DNA of 64,000 nucleotides, taken from Candidatus Haliotispira prima. GTDB lineage: Bacteria; Spirochaetota; Spirochaetia; SP-2023. The translations under genes and the position numbers were made by a program. How positions within the stretch are numbered: position 1 is the stretch's first letter; every line of letters starts with the position of its first letter. The notes beneath the pieces were generated by a model. It saw only the letters and a program-made list of their open reading frames with translations. It ran no database searches and was not told where the DNA came from. The stretch lies in contig CP123443.1 of the NCBI GenBank assembly GCA_029867005.1, forward strand, positions 1,736,001 through 1,800,000, written 5' to 3'. Below are positions 26,764-34,914 of this stretch, in pieces.

Positions 26764-28035
26764 ATGATGGAATCCGAGCAAAAATACCAAGCTATTGCCC
26801 TCTGCATCATTGGTTTGGAGAAGATTTTACAAGACGAGTTGCGCTGCCTGAAACTCCCGACTGTGCAGAAACAGGCCGGTATCCTCTCCTTTTCCGGCAG
26901 TCTCAGCGACATCTTTTGCGCCAACTTCTCCCTGCGCAGTGCTGAACGTGTCCTCCTGGAAGTGCTAAACTGTGAAGTTACCGGATTTGATGATTTATTT
27001 GAGGCCTTGCAAAATGTTGCCTGGGAACAGTTTTTTAGCCGTGAAGACAGCTTGGTTGTAGAACGGGTACGCATCCGCTCCCACCGCCCGGATCAGAGGG
27101 CAGGACATTCCAAACAATCCCAAGAAAAACAGGGGGCCATCCATTCCCAAGTAGCTTGCCAGAGTGTAGTGCACAAAGCAATATACGGGCGTTTGAGCCA
27201 ACATTACGGCCTTGAACGGCTGCCGGAGAGCGGCGTCCGCCGCTCTCTCCGCGTCTATATCGAAAATCGACAACTGGGCAACCGACAACCTGTCGCTATT
27301 TGCCGCATCACTTTGGACTGCTCGGGAGACGCCCTGCACCGTCGCTCTTATCGCAAATTTACCGGTCCGGCCCCGCTGAAAGAAAGCATAGCTGCCGGTC
27401 TTCTCCTGTTTAGCGGTTGGCACCGCAGAATACCACTCCTCGACCCATTTTGCGGCTCGGGAACTCTGGCCATAGAGGCCGCCCTTTTCGGTTTAGGTAT
27501 TGCGCCGGGACTGCACCGCCGCTTCGCCATGGAATCGTTCCCCCTCCTGCACGGTCCAAACCAAGACCGGAAACAAAACGAAAGGATTGCTGATCTCCGT
27601 TCCGGCAAACAGGAGGAAGCCAAAAAAAATTTAGCTCTCAGCCGAAACCCGGAATCGGACATGAGTCTTCGTGTCTTTGCTTCTGACTGTGATGCCCGAA
27701 CACTGGAGGGTGCCAAGGCCAACACAGAGCGTGCCGGACTGGCCGGCTGCATACAGTTCTGCCGGGCCGAAGCCCGGCAGTTGCAACCTCCGGCAGAAAA
27801 TGGCCTGTTGCTGTCCAATCCACCTTACGGCCAACGATTGGGCGACCGACAATCCATACGCCGACTCTATGCCGAATTGGGAGACTTGGGCCGCGACCGA
27901 TTTTCCCAATGGGCCTTGGGCTTCATCAGCGGCAGCCCGGACTTTGAATACGATTTTGCCGGCACAGCCGACCGCCAATACCATTTGGTCAATGGCCAGG
28001 AAGACCAATTTTTCTATTACTACGCCGCACCCTAA
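26764..28035 (+). CDS. RlmL/YpsC-type 23S rRNA or tRNA guanine-N2 methyltransferase with THUMP domain
   Basis: A 423-residue protein. The N-terminus (IALCIIGLEKILQDELRCL) begins a ferredoxin-like/THUMP RNA-binding half. The catalytic half has LDPFCGSGTLAIEAALFGLGIAPGLHRRFAMESF, the classic UPF0020 motif, and the methylase motif IV LLSNPPYGQRLGD. This is the RlmL N-half/TrmN superfamily, acting on guanine N2 in structured RNA. Two ATG codons at 26764 and 26767 are both possible. No strong ribosome binding site is visible. It is divergent from flgN and stands alone. Confidence 0.9.
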   Translation: MMESEQKYQAIALCIIGLEKILQDELRCLKLPTVQKQAGILSFSGSLSDIFCANFSLRSAERVLLEVLNCEVTGFDDLFEALQNVAWEQFFSREDSLVVERVRIRSHRPDQRAGHSKQSQEKQGAIHSQVACQSVVHKAIYGRLSQHYGLERLPESGVRRSLRVYIENRQLGNRQPVAICRITLDCSGDALHRRSYRKFTGPAPLKESIAAGLLLFSGWHRRIPLLDPFCGSGTLAIEAALFGLGIAPGLHRRFAMESFPLLHGPNQDRKQNERIADLRSGKQEEAKKNLALSRNPESDMSLRVFASDCDARTLEGAKANTERAGLAGCIQFCRAEARQLQPPAENGLLLSNPPYGQRLGDRQSIRRLYAELGDLGRDRFSQWALGFISGSPDFEYDFAGTADRQYHLVNGQEDQFFYYYAAP

Positions 28036-28156
28036 ACCCTGTAACCCCAGAAGCCCCGTCACAACAAAATGGTGGTCGATTGCCCGACTTTTTACCGCTT
28101 GAAGGCGAATGAAATGTCCTATATGATCGACTTTAAATCTGTAAATGAGAACTCAC

Positions 28157-28765
28157 ATGACGAAACGATTATTCTTTGCCGGCCTTTCGTGTCTACTTCT
28201 GCTCAACAGTTGTCTGAGCCTGAAAATTGTGCTGCGCCTGCCCCAAAAATCCGGTGAGCATGGCACTCTCGAGTTGGAATACCGGCTCAGCGAAGATCTC
28301 CAAAACATTTCAAACTATCCTTATCCACGTGATGATATTGCCCCAATGCCTTTGCCTCTCTGGGAATGGGATTTCCGCAGCATTGCGGCCCAAAGTGAGA
28401 CAATAGAACTACTCAACTATTCCTTTCGGCAGGCACACAAGAAGGGTGATGCAGGACTTGTCCGCGCTACACTACGCTTTGCCGGAGAAGATGATTTGCG
28501 CTTATTGCTGGGCAGGGAGATCCAGTGGCGCGACCGGCAGTTCCGTTGGCAGCTTTCTTCCAATGACGTGGAGAACCCTGATGCCAGCTACCCGCAACTT
28601 GATGGAGATCTAAGCGCAGAAGAGCACTTGCTGCTGCAACAGGTTTTTGCCGGACAAACCTTGGATATCCTTGTCACCGGCGGCTCATCCACATCAACTG
28701 CCTACCAACAGCTAACCATGGCAGACTTTATCACCGGGAAAGAAAGCATTGACATCTCGCAATGA
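28157..28765 (+). CDS. Predicted lipoprotein of unknown function
   Basis: A 202-residue protein with a type II signal: TKRLFFAGLSCLLLLNSC, lipobox LLNSC, so a lipid-anchored Cys about residue 18 of the mature coordinates used here. The rest has no family I recognise; it is mostly beta-like with RLSEDLQNISNYPYPRDD near the start and a TLDILVTGGSS segment near the end. The ATG at 28157 has GAGAA 5 bases upstream; an in-frame ATG at 28145 is the alternative. Found 100 bases after the methyltransferase gene and 250 before the next gene, so it may be single. Confidence 0.7.
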   Translation: MTKRLFFAGLSCLLLLNSCLSLKIVLRLPQKSGEHGTLELEYRLSEDLQNISNYPYPRDDIAPMPLPLWEWDFRSIAAQSETIELLNYSFRQAHKKGDAGLVRATLRFAGEDDLRLLLGREIQWRDRQFRWQLSSNDVENPDASYPQLDGDLSAEEHLLLQQVFAGQTLDILVTGGSSTSTAYQQLTMADFITGKESIDISQ

Positions 28766-29020
28766 ACTTCTCTACAATTATCTCAGGTTTCCAAGTTTCA
28801 CCCGATGACTCCAAACCCACTCAGGCCCACTTGGTGCATTCCACCGCTAAAACGGGGGAAAGGTCAGGCTTGATGCATTCAGGCTTGGGTATTATTGTGG
28901 AGCACCATCACAAAACGATGAGAACTTCTTCAGAGGTCCTCTTCAAAAGTGCTCTTTGATTCACTTCGCCCTTGGGAGTCATTCCGGGTATTCCAAATAT
29001 TTTGCAACAAAGGAGTTCTT

Positions 29021-29488
29021 ATGCCAATTATTTTGTGTAGTGGATTCGATAAAAATCTATATTCTACCGTCCGCATTGAAGGCGGTATTGACCGCAACAC
29101 CCCGATCATCACCCTAAAAAAAGGGGACTTGGCCCTCAGCTTGGAGACCATTGTCCGGCGTGCGTGCGACTTGGAATCAGACACGGAAGACGGCCGGATA
29201 CCGGAGAGCCTTTATACCATGCGCTACGTTATTCTCAGCGGTAGCCGCAATGACTTGGACGATACAATGGCAGGCTTCAAAAAAACCTACAAGCTCGCTG
29301 CAGGTTCGGCAATTTTTGCCATGCTCACCGAAACGGCCAAAACCTGGACTCTGGAAGACTACTTAAACGAGTTGGCCCGGGAACATGAAGAAATGCGCCA
29401 ATATCGGACAAACCAAGTAAATAAAGGCAACCCCATGATGCTACACGAAGACTCGGATTCAAGGGGAGCAGAAGACCCTAAAGTCTAA
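29021..29488 (+). CDS. Conserved-looking hypothetical cytoplasmic protein
   Basis: A 155-residue protein, no signal peptide or membrane segment. AAAGGAG stands 6 bases before the ATG at 29021, a strong ribosome binding site that decides the start over the upstream frame extension. It reads MPIILCSGFDKNLYSTVRIE at the start, and has a segment (LYTMRYVILSGSRNDLDDTMAGFKKTYKL) that mixes beta and alpha patterns. The C-terminal 30 residues are polar. I do not recognise the family. It converges on the PilZ-domain gene. Confidence 0.65.
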   Translation: MPIILCSGFDKNLYSTVRIEGGIDRNTPIITLKKGDLALSLETIVRRACDLESDTEDGRIPESLYTMRYVILSGSRNDLDDTMAGFKKTYKLAAGSAIFAMLTETAKTWTLEDYLNELAREHEEMRQYRTNQVNKGNPMMLHEDSDSRGAEDPKV

Positions 29489-29670
29489 AGGAACGGACAA
29501 GCCCGGATTTGCCGCACTCCGGCTGAATGCACCGTCGCACTATCCACACGGCCCCTTGTGGGTATTATGTTTCCGCCGGACCGGCAAATCATGGCCTAAT
29601 ATCCGTACGTGCCTCGATCTTACTTACGGATATCTCCCTTGGTTGCCCGTTAGCTATCTAATTTGGTTGA

Positions 29671-30858
29671 CTATCTAATCGCCGATTGCGAACGTCCCCG
29701 TAGCACCGCTACCGTACTATTGTCAAAAGTGGAAACCTTACTAACCTGGTCTTCGATTAACTTTCTGACTTTGTCATTTTCATTCTCAAACTCATACACA
29801 AAGACCGAAATCAAATTCCGGTCATAATAATCAATTTTTTCGATTTGAGTCTGTAAAATAACGGCATCTACTTCTGTATTTTGTAATTTCGTATAATCCA
29901 CAATTTCACAGATAAACTTAATTGTTTCATTATCATAAGGGTTGAGATAACTTACTCCTATATAAGAGTTTTTTGGGAATTTGACATGAGACAGCACACC
30001 ACAGCCTGTCATAGAAACGTCGCACAACAGAGCATTGATAGCTTCGCCGCCGGCCTTAAATTTATTACCGTCCTTACGCAGCGGCACGATAGCCGCAGAA
30101 GTCTGTAGTTGCTTTCGGTTGTAACGCCTCACCCCAAAAACGATCTCCGGCTTCTTGCTGTGCTCCATTACCAACAATTTTTTCCGCTTGCGACTGCTGC
30201 TATAACCCTTAACTCTGCTGGTATATATCGCGTGGTCTCCATCCTTAACCAATTCAATTTTAACCATGGCTCCTTTGGCAACACTACTCGGAGTCCCATT
30301 CAGCAACTGAATTTCGAAATATCCCCTATGGTTGGAACGCAGTTTCCCGATAAAGCGGGTATTTTCTGCCTCATCGTTAGCATCTTCCGTCTCTATATCC
30401 AGATAAAATCTGGAACCTTCAGAAATTTTACAGGTACTGTTGACAAATATATTTTTGTGCAGGAAGTTTTCCAATTTTTGTGTCATGCTAAAAATATAAA
30501 ACCTTGCCAGTTCGATATCACACAGAAAATTTTCCTGATGCGTATACGTCGCCCGATACACTTGACGCATAATACTCTGACCAAAGCGATAGCTGTAAAA
30601 GATTTCTAAAAAACGAGGTATTTGAGTATTCCGGAAGTAACCTTCCAAAAAGACTCTCTCATCTTCCGTGAACTCTGCTGAATCAGCCAGTTCTCTAAAT
30701 TTCTTTGGAGAAAATTTGAACGCGGAGACCCTCTTGGCTTGCCACAAGTTCAGATAACGGCTGACCAAAACGATAATCATAAATGCACCCAGACAAGAAA
30801 CTACAATCAAAAATGCAATGGCACTGGTGTTGGGTTGTATTGTTGGCAATACGTTCAT
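29671..30858 (-). CDS. PilZ-domain c-di-GMP effector with N-terminal membrane anchor
   Basis: A 395-residue protein with one membrane helix near residues 13-34, then a YcgR-like N-terminal beta domain, then a C-terminal PilZ domain. The c-di-GMP motifs are intact: RRYNR at residues 244-248 (RxxxR) and DVSMTGCG from residue 280 ((D/N)xSxxG). PilZ proteins of this shape couple c-di-GMP to motility or envelope processes; here the target is unknown. It is the last gene of the minus-strand group that begins with a c-di-GMP phosphodiesterase-like gene at 34355. Confidence 0.85.
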   Translation of the reverse strand: MNVLPTIQPNTSAIAFLIVVSCLGAFMIIVLVSRYLNLWQAKRVSAFKFSPKKFRELADSAEFTEDERVFLEGYFRNTQIPRFLEIFYSYRFGQSIMRQVYRATYTHQENFLCDIELARFYIFSMTQKLENFLHKNIFVNSTCKISEGSRFYLDIETEDANDEAENTRFIGKLRSNHRGYFEIQLLNGTPSSVAKGAMVKIELVKDGDHAIYTSRVKGYSSSRKRKKLLVMEHSKKPEIVFGVRRYNRKQLQTSAAIVPLRKDGNKFKAGGEAINALLCDVSMTGCGVLSHVKFPKNSYIGVSYLNPYDNETIKFICEIVDYTKLQNTEVDAVILQTQIEKIDYYDRNLISVFVYEFENENDKVRKLIEDQVSKVSTFDNSTVAVLRGRSQSAIR

Positions 30859-31013
30859 ACCCTTCTCCCTTTCTTCAGATCAACCTAAGACAATTGCGAC
30901 AAACCTTCATTCCACGCTGAATAGACAAAATTGGCACGAACAGAGTAAATCCTCCGGAACCTTAAAAAGCCCCCCAAGACTGAAACTATTGTTATTATGC
31001 GACTTTTCTCCAT

Positions 31014-32195
31014 TCAAGCCAATTCACTAATGATCTGTTCTGTCAGTGGAATAATTTCGTATTCCACCAAATCTCCAATAGTTACGGTATCCATGTTCTC
31101 GATTGCACTCGTCAAATCATGGAGAAACGGCCCCAACCGGATAAATAACCCAACCAAAGTATCGTTGTCCTTGATTTTCCCCTGCTGTAGCAACTGTTCC
31201 AACAAGAGAGACAGCTCGGAAACACAATATAAGCTCTGCTGTATCTCCCCACTTTGCAACCGAGAGACCGATTCCTCCATATCCCTAATTTTTTGCTCCA
31301 ACTGCACTTTAATCTCATGGACATTCATATCACAGAATGTTCTTGGCTGAGTCAATTCCACATTCGGGGACGCATCAGACCCCTCCCTGCTCCGGGTTTC
31401 CGACTGTTCCCCAGAACGCGATAACCAAACGCCGTAATCCTCATAGAGATCATTCAGCAACTGTGAAATATTCTCTAAGATCATGGACATCCGGTCTTTA
31501 TCCCCAGAGACCGCCTCCCCCTGCCACTGTTTGACTGCCTCGGCATTGCACTCGCCGTCCTGAAAATAACACCACAATTCCAAGCTGGCCTTCAGCTCTG
31601 TTATCAGTGGATTCTCGTGATTCCCCTGCCCTATTTCCCACTCATTCCGGGCATCTCCGTCACCGCTCAGGCACATTTCTGCCCGGGAAACACCACGTTC
31701 CAAAAGTTCCAGCAAGGTACCCGTATCACTGAAGAAATCCTTCAGGAAAATAAATTTTCGATCCTCAAATGCCTCCTTGGCAATCCGGAAATAATCACCC
31801 AAAATTTTCAATGATTCTAAGACTGTATTTTCACTCTCTGCAACGACACTTTCATGGGCCTTATTCAGTTCCGTCCCGCTATATGCCTGCATTGGGACAC
31901 TGCGGAGTTCCAGCACTCCAACCTCGCCTAATTCCTGCTGAAACAAGTCAAAATCCCATTCACCGGTCAGCTGATCTGGAGCCACATAGCGTTTCCCGTC
32001 CAGTGTGAATCTTTCGAGATAATAACCATCCGATTCCATCCAATTAATGATACCGTCCAGCACTTCAGCCAATGATTTTTCACTCTCAAACCGGACATCC
32101 AGTTCTTCACCATTCAGTAATACTTGCACGAAAATTTCCTTTGTGGTATCTCTCCCGGATATCCTGTATCCCTGTTCCGCGTCTCCGATCCTCAT
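31014..32195 (-). CDS. Hypothetical protein, helical, linked to the c-di-GMP group
   Basis: A 393-residue protein of unknown family. The N-terminal 90 residues look like a small alpha/beta domain (IFVQVLLNGEELDVRFESE, then LAEVLDGIINWMESDGYYLE). The rest is helical and acidic and ends with a repeat-like helical stretch (ELSLLLEQLLQQGKIK, then FIRLGPFLHDLTSAIENM). No signal peptide. The ATG at 32195 is preferred to a TTG 27 bases upstream. It lies 155 bases before the PilZ gene. A partner role for the PilZ protein is a guess from position only. Confidence 0.6.
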   Translation of the reverse strand: MRIGDAEQGYRISGRDTTKEIFVQVLLNGEELDVRFESEKSLAEVLDGIINWMESDGYYLERFTLDGKRYVAPDQLTGEWDFDLFQQELGEVGVLELRSVPMQAYSGTELNKAHESVVAESENTVLESLKILGDYFRIAKEAFEDRKFIFLKDFFSDTGTLLELLERGVSRAEMCLSGDGDARNEWEIGQGNHENPLITELKASLELWCYFQDGECNAEAVKQWQGEAVSGDKDRMSMILENISQLLNDLYEDYGVWLSRSGEQSETRSREGSDASPNVELTQPRTFCDMNVHEIKVQLEQKIRDMEESVSRLQSGEIQQSLYCVSELSLLLEQLLQQGKIKDNDTLVGLFIRLGPFLHDLTSAIENMDTVTIGDLVEYEIIPLTEQIISELA

Positions 32196-32750
32196 CCTGA
32201 TCTCACGGCAAAAACAACCCAAACAAACCCTAAAATCACTTTTGACAAGAGGGTATAGCCTAAGACTCAGATGGAACTTTTACTTTGCCCGCCAACCATA
32301 ACCTATGTTCCTCAAACATAAAAGACAGGAATCTGAACAAGACTTAATATAAACCAACATTTGGGGGACTCCATCAAGATTCGCACTCCCTTAAAAGTGC
32401 AGATAAAACAGTCTCCTCACTTCATCCGTTGAATATGGCCGAACCAGGGTGAAGTCAGACAACGAACGCAACCTTTGGGGTGGCAGTTTCACCGGACGTA
32501 AAACAGAACGAAATGAAGTAGAACCCCACTCCGAAAACGCCGATGTTTTCACAGCATTTACCTCACATTTCTCCGGTAGCCGTAGCCGGTTACCCTTGCC
32601 CTTGCGTAATGATCTGTCAACCCGGATTTGTCTGTATCCCGACACAGATCGGACAAATCCCAACATAAAATAAGCCACCCTCCTGTGGAATTATTCGGAT
32701 GGAACCACTTGGAACTTGGAAGGCAACCACAAAATCAGGAGAGCACAAGG
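32196..32750. other. Long intergenic region inside the c-di-GMP group
   Basis: 555 bases between two minus-strand genes with no convincing gene. Weak frames on both strands exist over 32391-32678, but their composition (basic and Ser/Pro-rich on both strands) looks like translated non-coding DNA. It may hold a separate promoter for the gene at 31014-32195, or the remains of a lost gene. Confidence 0.45.
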
Positions 32751-33080
32751 TCAGGAAAGCAAATTCTCGATCTCTTTCTGTGCTTCGGCCTTTTCTTTAA
32801 CTCCGGTCTTCTTTATCGCTTTGCGAATGATGGAATCCAATTTATCCTGAGAAAAGGTCTCTTTTAATTCCTCAATCAACTCCAGAATTTCCACACTGTG
32901 ATTAATATTATATATCTTGGTCTCATCGTGGAAAAATAGCTCTTCCAACTGATCAATACACTCACCAACCGTGCGCGACATGCACCCGGTCTCCTTGGAA
33001 GCTTTGCGCTCCAGAACCTCTTCCTTCTTTCTTGACCTCTTTACTTCGCGGTCACGCCTTTCTAATTCTGTTCTCTTCAT
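32751..33080 (-). CDS. Small basic helical hypothetical protein
   Basis: A 109-residue protein. It starts with a strongly basic helix (KRTELERRDREVKRSRKKEE) and continues with helices containing GCMSRTVGECIDQLEELFF and IRKAIKKTGVKEKAEA. AGGTGG stands 4 bases before the ATG at 33080. Its stop is followed by a long non-coding gap; its start is 42 bases after the GAF/HD-GYP gene, so they form an operon. Family unknown; the charged head suggests binding of nucleic acid or a phosphate-rich partner, but nothing shows this. Confidence 0.6.
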   Translation of the reverse strand: MKRTELERRDREVKRSRKKEEVLERKASKETGCMSRTVGECIDQLEELFFHDETKIYNINHSVEILELIEELKETFSQDKLDSIIRKAIKKTGVKEKAEAQKEIENLLS

Positions 33081-33122
33081 TATCCACCTCTCAAATCTCA
33101 ATTACCAAAGAGCATGGCATCT

Positions 33123-34355
33123 TCAATCGTCTTTATAATGATTCTGAATCTGCTCAATAATAGGGTAAATTTCAAGAAAAATTTCCACAAGCTCAGGGTC
33201 AAATTTTGAACCCTTCGAGTTTTGGAGTTCCTCTCTTACCTCTTCTTTCGACCATGAATCCTTGTATACCCGTACCGAAGACAGAGCATCAAAAACATCA
33301 CAAAGAGCAACGATTCTGGCTTCTATAGGTATTTCTTCTCCTTTTAAACCTTGGTTTTTGCCATTCTCATCCAAGGCCAAAGGTTCCCAAGTATCCTCAT
33401 CTACGTACCCGGGGTATCCCGAACCATCCCAATTCTCATGGTGGCGCAACGCAATATTCCGAGCCACAGCATCAAGTTCAGACTCTTTATTCCGAAAGAG
33501 TTCCGCACCTATTACGGTATGCCCCTGCATTACCCGGAATTCCTCCTCGGTAAGACGCGCCGGCTTCTTCAAAATCACATCAGAGATACCGACTTTTCCC
33601 ACGTCGTGGAGCATTGCAGCCATGCGCAAGTTATCACAATATCGCATTGTCTCGGTTAAGCCTAAGTTTCTGCGCTTAGCCCATGATTTGTATACTTCAA
33701 CGGCAAAAGTACCCACTCTGTTTACATGGGCCCCGGTTTCTTTGGGGTCACGCAAACTGGCCGTACGAATCATCCTCATCAGAATCGCACGGGTCATCTT
33801 GGCACGTTGCAGGGCAACGGTGGCAACAGCCGCATAATGCCCCAAGAAAGCTTCATCCTCTTTCCGGAAAGCGATGACCTCTTCACGGCCTTCGTCTCCA
33901 TCCTGAGCATTCAACAACTGTAAAACACCCAAAACCTCATTCTGGTTGGTAATTAAAGGAAAAGATATGCTTGACTTCGTATGGTAGCCCGTCTCTTCAT
34001 CAAAACGACTGCTAAATTGGTACGGGGCAGAGTTGTCAATCTTATACATGTCGGAAATATTGATCATCTCTCCGTGGGATGCAGCATAGCCGGAGATGGT
34101 ACTATCATCAATGTCCAAAGTAATACTCAGATATTTTGAACGTTCATTTTCGGGCTTATCCTTGTCTAAAGTATCATTTTGTGCACTACGAATGCATAAT
34201 CGGTTATTTTCTACCGTATAAATAGAACCAGCATCTGCTCTGACAGCCATTCTTGCTTCATAAAGTATCTGATCCAATAATAATTCAACATCTTGAGTCT
34301 GATTTAATTTCTGATCAATTTCTAAGATCAGGTCAAGCTTTTTATCTATTGTCAT
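33123..34355 (-). CDS. GAF plus HD-GYP domain protein, probable c-di-GMP phosphodiesterase
   Basis: A 410-residue protein. A GAF domain spans about residues 20-185 (AVRADAGSIYTVENNRLCI, then SFPLITNQNEVLGVLQLLNA). The HD-GYP domain follows: LHDVGKVGISDVILKKPARLTEEE with the HD pair at 250-251, then RHHENWDGSGYPG at 304-316 including the GYP triplet. All metal-binding residues needed for c-di-GMP cleavage appear present. The region between GYP and the C-terminus has a small insert (DEDTWEPLALDENGKNQG). It heads the minus-strand group that ends with the PilZ gene, so turnover and sensing of c-di-GMP may be linked here. Confidence 0.9.
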   Translation of the reverse strand: MTIDKKLDLILEIDQKLNQTQDVELLLDQILYEARMAVRADAGSIYTVENNRLCIRSAQNDTLDKDKPENERSKYLSITLDIDDSTISGYAASHGEMINISDMYKIDNSAPYQFSSRFDEETGYHTKSSISFPLITNQNEVLGVLQLLNAQDGDEGREEVIAFRKEDEAFLGHYAAVATVALQRAKMTRAILMRMIRTASLRDPKETGAHVNRVGTFAVEVYKSWAKRRNLGLTETMRYCDNLRMAAMLHDVGKVGISDVILKKPARLTEEEFRVMQGHTVIGAELFRNKESELDAVARNIALRHHENWDGSGYPGYVDEDTWEPLALDENGKNQGLKGEEIPIEARIVALCDVFDALSSVRVYKDSWSKEEVREELQNSKGSKFDPELVEIFLEIYPIIEQIQNHYKDD

Positions 34356-34914
34356 AATAACTTACCATCCATCTCGTAGCTTAATCGACGCCTCGACAAC
34401 ACTTCGCACAGCCTTTCAAAGCCCTTTAAAGACTCCGACAACCCTTTTGCACAGTACAACATTTTGCCGAAACAGAGAAAACCATCCCTTTCCAACCTGC
34501 CGCAAGCAGAAATAACGATACTGAGGCGTGGCCAAAGAACTTTCCACTGCAATATATTAGTGAAAATGATAGCACATCTGCAATTGAGGCCGGCAACTGA
34601 GCCTATCCGAAAAGAGAATTGTTTACAAGGATAAACCACTGTTTAAGTCCTGTCAGTGCTCTGTATAACTCTATACCTTTCGTCCGCCGGATAATTTTAC
34701 GGCTCTGTGGTGATCCCAAGTCCCAAATTCCCAATTCAGACAATTCTGAATTTTATGTTTATCTTACCCGGACATACTAAGCCTATATTTACGAAGAAAA
34801 CTTTACATCAGAGTAAATGGCAAAACAACCCGATTTACCCTACAGAGAAAATAATACACGGGAGACTCAAATGTTCCGGACAGGGTGTCCGGACAGCGGC
34901 CAATTTTGTGTCGC
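34356..34914. other. Intergenic region between the TRAP operon and the HD-GYP gene
   Basis: 559 bases with no supported gene. A minus-strand frame at 34352-34639 touches the HD-GYP start but has a Cys/Arg-rich, unlikely composition. The HD-GYP promoter should be in the left half; the hairpin at 34875-34893 marks the end of the TRAP operon on the right. Confidence 0.5.
34875..34893 (-). terminator. Stem-loop after the TRAP operon, candidate terminator
   Basis: TCCGGACA and TGTCCGGA form a perfect 8-bp stem around GGG, 21 bases past the TRAP permease stop codon. The sequence after it on the minus strand (ACATTTGAG) has only a short T run, so it may act as a 3'-end stabiliser or a weak terminator. 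Confidence 0.4.

Noticed and set aside
28762..28959. A 65-codon plus frame overlapping the lipoprotein stop by ATGA
   Set aside because: The overlap is attractive, but there is no ribosome binding site, and the sequence (His/Ser/Thr-rich) does not look coding.
32391..32678. A 95-codon minus-strand frame (and an overlapping plus frame) in the gap of the c-di-GMP group
   Set aside because: Composition is basic and Ser/Pro-rich on both strands, there is no ribosome binding site, and no protein-like pattern stands out.
34352..34639. A 95-codon minus-strand frame overlapping the HD-GYP start
   Set aside because: Cys- and Arg-rich, no ribosome binding site, and it would end inside the better supported HD-GYP start.
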